Under the pieces are notes generated by a model, which was given only the letters and a program-made list of their open reading frames with translations, ran no database searches and was not told the DNA's origin. A DNA stretch of 64,000 nucleotides, taken from Bolinopsis microptera. Its lineage: Eukaryota > Ctenophora > Tentaculata > Lobata > Bolinopsidae. The DNA lies in contig NC_087078.1 of NCBI RefSeq assembly GCF_026151205.1, forward strand, positions 5,101,675 through 5,165,674, read 5' to 3'. Positions 57,669 to 64,000 of this stretch are shown piece after piece; the first letter of the stretch is position 1; each line of letters opens with the position of its first letter. A program made the translations under genes and the position numbers.

Positions 57669-60600
57669 CCCATATTACATAATTATGATGAAACCATGTT
57701 TCATTACATGATCTGGACAATTTATTTCTTGGTATAATTACCACTCGTTTTGGTCTCTTTCTACTAACAGATTATTACACAACAAAAAAACCTATTTCTG
57801 GTCATGTTCTATTAATACACACTCTGTCTGGGGGCCCTTGACATCATATTATTTCATACTCATAGTAGTGACAAATAAATCAAGCCACTCAAACTACCAG
57901 AATCTTTGACCAAACAAAACATTCCACCCTACATTTCAGCTGATGTCTTTTACCTGACTACCCGAGTAGCACATTACCCACAAACTAGGCGAGCCTTGCT
58001 CTCAAGTAGGGTTATTTTGTGCTGTTTTGGAGAGTAGCAAGTTACACGGGCGAGCTTATCAAGGCTAGTGGGTGTAATCACGTGATGACAGGTGGATGAC
58101 ATAGCAAATGACAGCCTGATGACAGACGTGTACTTGTCACTGATAATACACCCGATCTCTCTCTCTCTTTCTCAACTTGCTTCGTTCTTAAACTCACCCA
58201 GAATTAATGTAGGGGTTATTTTCAGTGAGTTAGAGGGTAAATCATTGCGTTGAGTGTTAAAAGTAAGGGGTGCTATACAGCTGAAATAAGTGCATTGTGC
58301 AACTATATACTAATATTACACTCAAATTGTGACTGATAAGAATAACCGTGGATTAATTGCAGGAATAATTGCAGGCCTATCTCTATTATATTGTATATCA
58401 TATTAGTGCACAAAGTACGATATACCCGATATAAATGAACTATAGAAGTGTACAAATAGATAAATCTTGCAGATGTATATATATATTTGTAAGGGCTTAC
58501 ACACACTGGTGCCCTACAAATAGCCTCACAAATAACGGTATTATGTTACCCGTTATAAAGCTACTCATTGTAATGTTTCTCTCTGATCTTTACCCCTTAC
58601 CAGTTACCACCCAAATTTCTTCTCTCATTGTTGTAACACATACCCAGGTAAGGAGCACTTAAAAGCAGAATGGGACTTGTAAAAGGAATCACTGGGTCCC
58701 TATGATAAAGTCATCAGCCCAAGTCATGTGCTAATATTTAGTTTAGTATGGTACAGATTAATAGTGAATGCACACGACGGAGTGGTCGCCGTCTGATCAT
58801 AATCCTGTTACACGCATTTCCTACCATAAGGAAAAGTAAATATTTGTCCTCATTAGAAACATTCCGCACGTGTTTATGTAATGAATCCAGGTGTGTTGCT
58901 GAGAGGTGTTACAACTGGTCAGTCACTCTGCTTTTGCACTACAAAAACAATCCACTATGACAGTTACCACTACTGCTACCACTAATGTGCGATGTTATCT
59001 TTTAGTTTATTTTTAGTAACCTTATAGTAAATCTAGACTCTGTTATTCACATAACTGCGGTTTATATGAACGCCTAGCAGTAGAACGGAGGTAGACTACT
59101 AGCTCAGCCAAGACAAATGTACACGCTAAAGATCATGGTTCATGCTGTGTTAACGCAGGTCTTTTTTGTGTGTCTGTGGTCAAGGATCCGCTGCTAATAC
59201 GAGTAGAGATAGAACAAAATGCACAAATGCACATTAGAGTGATTAGTTTATTTTATAAATTTAGACTAAGTGAGTAAGCAACGACGGTTACACTTATTGA
59301 ACAGAGATTATTCCAACAATATTAGGATTTTATTTACCGGTTCAGAGTTATTATAGTTGTATGCATGGTTAACTTCATGTTAATATCGCTTAACTGCGGT
59401 ATAATCAACAAGTGCTAGACAAGAAGGTGGGTCACACCACTCTTGTTGTTAGGACGAGAGACCTCTCAGGGAGACTTGGATTCAAATTTCTGTCCTGTTT
59501 TTTTAAAAGACCTTTCATGTTCAGAGGAGATAAACAATAAACGTTCGTTACATAAATTTCCACAAAATGTAAATAAATAACCTGTTTTTTAATGATGAGT
59601 TTGTTTAAGAACGTTTTGTACGCCTCGCTGTGTCGCAGTATCTTCGGCCGTTTTGCTGGAGCCGCTGAAATTGAAATGTGTAAAAATGACAGCGAATAAA
59701 TAATTTGAGTAGGCATTGAAAAATACCTACCTAGGAAATTATGAGGTTAAACGTTGTCATTTTCCGAGTGACTAATTTTCACATAGGTCATTCCCCGCTT
59801 CAAGTTACTTAACCTTCACTCGATGCTATTTATAGACCACCTTATCTTAACAAATGTAGAGGCATCCATGTGAATGAATTACTACAATTTTTACGAATTG
59901 AATAGATAGAATTACCGATAGAAGATAGAATTAGCTTCTAAAAGATAGTATAAGTCTAGATCACAAATTCACGGGTATCACAGGCTTTTACTGCCAAATG
60001 AGGTAAAAACCTGGGCCCTTTCTGGGCCCTTTCTGCATTCCTTAAGGTAAGACGAAACTGGATAATTCCAGAAAATTGTGCGTTGTCTGCGTAATCAAAT
60101 TTAAAGTTCTCACGTTAATCTCTAACACAATAACCCTTAACAAAATGTTCACACCGAATGAACACGGGGAATGAGCTATTGTAGTAACCAGGGGATCACG
60201 CACATATTGCCAGATAGTCACGACCTTCCGACTGAGCTGCAATTTATGGAAACTAATTCATTTAAATGTTTGGGAGTTGCATTTGGTTGGGTGTGATTTA
60301 ATTAACGCCAAATGAGAGGGATCATGACTGGTGTATTTAGTTTCATAGTGGGAGGAGGAGACTGAATTATGTTCGTTAAATGTTCAATGTCCGACAATAA
60401 CTGCATATGCTAGGTTTGAATTTGACTCATGTTGATTGTTGAAGCCAGATTGTGCTTCAAGAGGTCGGATTGTCAGAGATTAATACTAGAAATAAGGAAA
60501 ACGCCTCATTTTGATAAATGCATCAATCCGTTGATCATTGTTACACCACTTAACACTTCACACTACACACTACACGCCACACGTGATACATCACACTCCA

Positions 60601-61310
60601 AAGCCTCAACTACCCGAACCACACCTAATCTTCCTGCACCACAGGAACACACCAAACAGCATACATCTAACCGCTCACCCGACAGTCCTGTGGACGGTTT
60701 TAAAATACCCGACACACAGTTTAACACACAGATCAGTGGGTGTCGGGCGTGAGGTGGGTGTGTAGGAAGGAGGGAGTGTGGAAGAGGGAGGGGAAACCGG
60801 GGAAGTGTCGCTAATTTACAGCTAGTTAATCGGCCGATCATACTATTGATGCACACTGTAAGTCTGGTACTTCATAACTCATGTACACATACTGAGTACT
60901 ACTACTGGAGAGTTAGAAAGTAGCTGAGTATGTATTCTAGTGTACGAGGAGAGCTCACCTACCACACACGCTTCATCATGGCTGGACGGAAGTGTGGGGT
61001 TTATGTTGATTTTCCTGCATAATTTATGTGCTGTTATGTCGAGCAACAACAAATGTTCATCACGTCTTGAATTAACACACCACCGTGTAGAATGGTTCGA
61101 GCGGTGAGTTGTGAAAAATTGCACAAAAGAAAAAAGCGAATGTAAAACTAAAATTGTTGCAGAAGATCCAGGTGAATCTGCAAACTGAGATAGAAATACC
61201 AAATATCTACCTAATAGATGAATTGTGTTTCCTCCAGTTTAATGACCAATTTTTCGACTGACTTCTTTGTCTTACACAGAATAGCAAACTCTGAAACCTT
61301 TAAAAGAGCT
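57669..61310. other. long stretch without a supported gene
   Basis: AT-rich sequence with some simple tracts (ctctctctctcttt at about 58,157-58,172; cac/tac repeats at 60,545-60,600). Open frames of 60-107 codons exist on both strands but overlap each other, have no motif and sit partly in low-complexity DNA (for example 60,429-60,856), so none is called. It could be intronic or regulatory DNA of a gene extending beyond the window. Confidence 0.5.
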
Positions 61311-61315
61311 GTGTA

Positions 61316-61415
61316 AATGTGTTTAGTCAAATGCAAGTCATGTTTAATGTTTAGTCAAATACATAACTTATGTTTAGTCAAATACAAGTCATCTTTATTC
61401 TTTAGTCAAATTCAA
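61316..61415. repeat. short tandem repeat, tttagtcaaat units
   Basis: Four imperfect copies of about 20-30 bp built on tttagtcaaatacaagtcat. Non-coding. Confidence 0.75.
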
Positions 61416-62230
61416 GTTATGGGGGGCCAAATCATAAGCTCACGTACCGTTTGCTTTCTAACCATATCACATTCAATAAGTAATGCTCTCTTAGGATACA
61501 GATATTTAGTATTTTGTGTGTAAACTGTACTCTTACTTTTACCTACAGTGTATTTCTAAAAATTCTTAGAAAGAGCGTACCCTGAAAATATAAAGTACCA
61601 CAACTGTTGGTGGGAAGAAGAAATGACCTCACGAAGAAACAAACCAATCAGAGCTCTGTATAGTATCACTTGACCAGTGACCAATAGTAAATTCAAGAAA
61701 AGTAGGCATGAGTACACTAAACACTCTCTTGAGTAGGAACACTTTGGAAATGTGCACCTCTTTGTACCATTTTTAAAGTCTAAACCGTGGCTGCACTTTA
61801 TAACACGCCAAAATACTTTTGAACTTTCCATTTTGTACATTCTACACGCATAAAACGCATGAAACGCACGCACGTACAAGTTACCATCAGTACCTATACA
61901 CGCAATTATTATTAGAAATCGACATCATTTGAGAATGGTCGGTGTTTACTGTTTCAAATATCTGATACGGGAAGTCATTTAAATGTAATACCGATCGGCT
62001 TAGCCCTAATCTGCCATCTTGTGTGACAACACAATCGGCAACATTCCTGTTTTGTGTCAGCATCATTCCATCTTCCTACCCATTGTACGGCCATTATATC
62101 GGCTCATTCAATTAGGGATAAACAGTCAGACCATTCGTCCAGTCAGGAGACACTAATTGAGGATTGAATGAGACCCCTGCTCGGCCTTTTGTTTGGGGGA
62201 AGTAGGCAAGACAATGGTGGGTTCATTCGG
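61416..62230. other. no gene seen
   Basis: Mixed-composition sequence with no exon chain. The 107-codon minus-strand frame at 61,556-61,879 contains hydrophobic stretches but no recognisable domain or splice context. Confidence 0.45.
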
Positions 62231-62237
62231 CACAACT

Positions 62238-62330
62238 GATTGGTGGTAAAAGTCACGTGAGAAGCTAAGGGAGCTGAATTATTGGTGGGTACAGGTAACG
62301 TGACCAGCTTCAGAAGCTCTCCGATTGGTC
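62238..62330. promoter_or_regulatory. CCAAT-box and E-box cluster
   Basis: Three inverted CCAAT motifs (gattggt at 62,238-62,244, attggt at 62,281-62,286 and 62,324-62,329) with an E-box cacgtg at 62,254-62,259 and a second gtaacgtgacc nearby. The ATTGG-to-CACGTG spacing is about 15 bp. It looks like a promoter or enhancer, but no transcript start or target gene can be seen. Confidence 0.35.
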
Positions 62331-62339
62331 GGAGGGGTT

Positions 62340-63700
62340 AGTTCAGAACGTTACGGTCCCTGATTCGAACAAAAGTTTTATGAACAAAAGGTACCAGTGG
62401 AGAAGTAGGAACGGCTTGAGTACGCTCTAATGCAGCTTTATTTTTGCCATTGTGGTGAGGGAGGGAATTTGCGAGAAGAATATGAGCATGTGATAGAAGA
62501 AAGGGAGGGAGATGTCAGCAGCCTGCAGGTTATAACTCATTGAATGGGGTATTGACTAGGGTACCGACCACTGTGTTGTGCTTTATGTGTGGTTTTACTA
62601 GCAACCACTGCAATTCACAGAATGAGTCTAAATGTTCTAGAAATATGGAACAGCAAATTTTGTGAAGGAAAACTGTAATTTGTGTACGCGATGACCAAGT
62701 TTATGAAACTTGGTCGTAATTGAATGTTGGTGTTGAATTCAGATGCCAAAACTTTCCCAGATGGTGCGATTTCGAATGGTCTGTTCTTGCAGTTTATCAG
62801 GGTTTGATCTGACTGTCAACCAGGAAGCTTATTAAAAGACATTTAGCCAACTAGAAAGCTATGAAAAGAAATTTATTCGTTCATAAACAAGTAATCGCAT
62901 TGCAAATTTCATTATTGGTCGGGAAATTTTTGTTGTTGCTTTCTATGGAAATATCGAAAGCAAATTAACACACAGCTATTTTTGCTTTAACCTTTTGCGG
63001 TTGAACATTTTGCAGAAAACGCATCTTTAAGTAGTATTACCACTCCGTTTATAATAATACTAATTTTAATTCCGTATGCTATTTAAATATATGCTATTTT
63101 ATACCATCCAAACATAATATTTCCGTTAACAATGTTAAGAATATTCAAAGAGAGATTTCATGTTCGTTCATAGTGGAGGTTGAGTGTATGTTCTTCTCCT
63201 TCGCCCTCACGGAAACACAATTTCCTCCATGCTATAACCAGCATTATCTACGGTGGATAATTAAGCTTTGCCGGATTGGTCAGTTAGAATATTCACTAAT
63301 CGACTGAAACGTCATACGTCTGGGAAATTTGTTCCCCAGTGGAATCAGCCGGTCGAAATTTACCTATCGAATATTGTTTGAGATAAGAAAAATTCGAGAT
63401 TCGAGAATTGTTATACATCTATAATGGACCTCGGGATTGCGGTGTTTGCCAGGAAAATACCCTTTGAACATGTGATATGAACTAACACCTTTTAAATCAC
63501 GAAGTTATTCGCTTGATTTCCAGGAGGTTTGATACAGTGCGTGACCACCGACCAGAAATGATGGGAAATATCCCAAATAATTATCCGTAAGAATATTCGT
63601 AACACAATACAAATATTCGCATACATAATATACATGAACTCTGACTAGCCGGACAGATAATGTCACATTTCTCTGTAATCAACAGATTATACGGATTGCG
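62340..63700. other. no gene seen
   Basis: AT-rich non-coding sequence between two CCAAT/E-box clusters. No exon-like open frame with splice sites was recognised. Confidence 0.45.
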
Positions 63701-63714
63701 GATCCTAGGCTTAT

Positions 63715-63765
63715 GATTGGTCGGATTTCAGTCACGTGGAAGTGAGAGTGGTTTAGTGATTGGCT
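63715..63765. promoter_or_regulatory. second CCAAT-box and E-box cluster
   Basis: gattggt at 63,715-63,721, a CACGTG E-box at 63,733-63,738, and gattggc at 63,758-63,764. The arrangement (ATTGG, about 17 bp, CACGTG) resembles the cluster at 62.24 kb. A promoter for a gene beyond the right edge is possible. Confidence 0.35.
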
Positions 63766-64000
63766 GCCTCATGTCCTCAGTCGGCCAGGTCAACATGTTG
63801 ATCTTTGCAGCTACATGTATCCACTCTGATCTCACTTTAACTTCCAGGCTGAGTAAGATGACGTGCTTACGGCCGCCAACACGTTACCTTCTTAAGTGTT
63901 AAAATCCATTACATAACATATACCCGGAAAATTAGAGAATTAAAAAAAGGTGATGTAATAATTACTGTTATGGTCGAACACTCACATTCGTTACATTCCG

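Noticed and set aside
59400-59500. tRNA-like B-box (ttggattcaaattt)
   Set aside because: No A-box at proper spacing and no acceptor or anticodon stem pairing could be drawn.
60429-60856. Overlapping open frames of 75-107 codons on both strands
   Set aside because: Low-complexity cac/tac-rich DNA opens several frames at once; no domain or splice context.

Overview
This window is animal nuclear DNA: AT-rich, intron-dense, with GT-AG introns, and no bacterial-style operons, rRNA genes or CRISPR arrays. Genes recognised by reading exons and splice phases are mitochondrial ribosomal protein uS2m (MRPS2, 3' part), a ZIP9-type zinc transporter (SLC39A9), ribosomal stalk protein P0 (RPLP0), a thymosin beta, and a secreted-type sushi (CCP) domain gene with no obvious name. 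Conserved metazoan genes together with hAT, Penelope-like, CR1-like and RTE-like elements suggest a marine invertebrate, perhaps an early-branching one such as a cnidarian. The sequence does not fix the species.

Layout. 1-10.8 kb: no confident gene; fossil LINE pieces (minus strand about 3.65-6.97 kb, plus strand about 7.13-7.59 kb) and a diverged repeat family (7.7-9.4 kb). 10.88-20.57 kb (+): the last three exons of MRPS2; their first intron (9 kb) holds a 52-bp minisatellite of about 100 copies, two hAT elements and a TA-flanked MITE. 21.33-30.64 kb (+): complete SLC39A9 in eight coding exons; intron 1 holds a nearly whole CR1-like LINE on the opposite strand, itself split by a hAT MITE. 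31.49-35.86 kb (-): a Penelope-like element with an apparently intact 981-codon ORF and a tandem 5'-truncated copy. 36.2-38.74 kb (-): sushi-domain gene. 38.9-47.01 kb: satellite of about 22 units of 366 bp, directly abutting a candidate plus-strand terminal exon. 47.45-53.5 kb (-): complete RPLP0 in seven coding exons; its third coding intron holds a TIR element with G runs that contains an RTE-like LINE. 53.8-56.0 kb: mosaic of CpG-rich hairpin repeats. 56.52-56.77 kb (+): two-exon thymosin beta. 57.26-57.67 kb (-): a candidate small two-exon gene. 57.7-64 kb: no convincing gene; two CCAAT-box plus E-box clusters.

Most striking point: the 52-bp minisatellite is an expansion of the last 45 bases of an MRPS2 exon plus the first 7 bases of its intron, so every unit carries a copy of the real 5' splice site. 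By my reading only the first of about 100 near-equivalent donors gives a functional uS2m frame. The 366-bp satellite also carries splice-like signals and stops exactly at the acceptor of the candidate exon at 47,015, so two different arrays in this window look grown from, or onto, exon-intron borders.

The identified genes do not form a pathway. MRPS2 acts in mitochondrial translation, RPLP0 in the cytosolic ribosome, ZIP9 in zinc transport, thymosin beta in actin sequestration. All exon coordinates were derived by eye and need transcript support.
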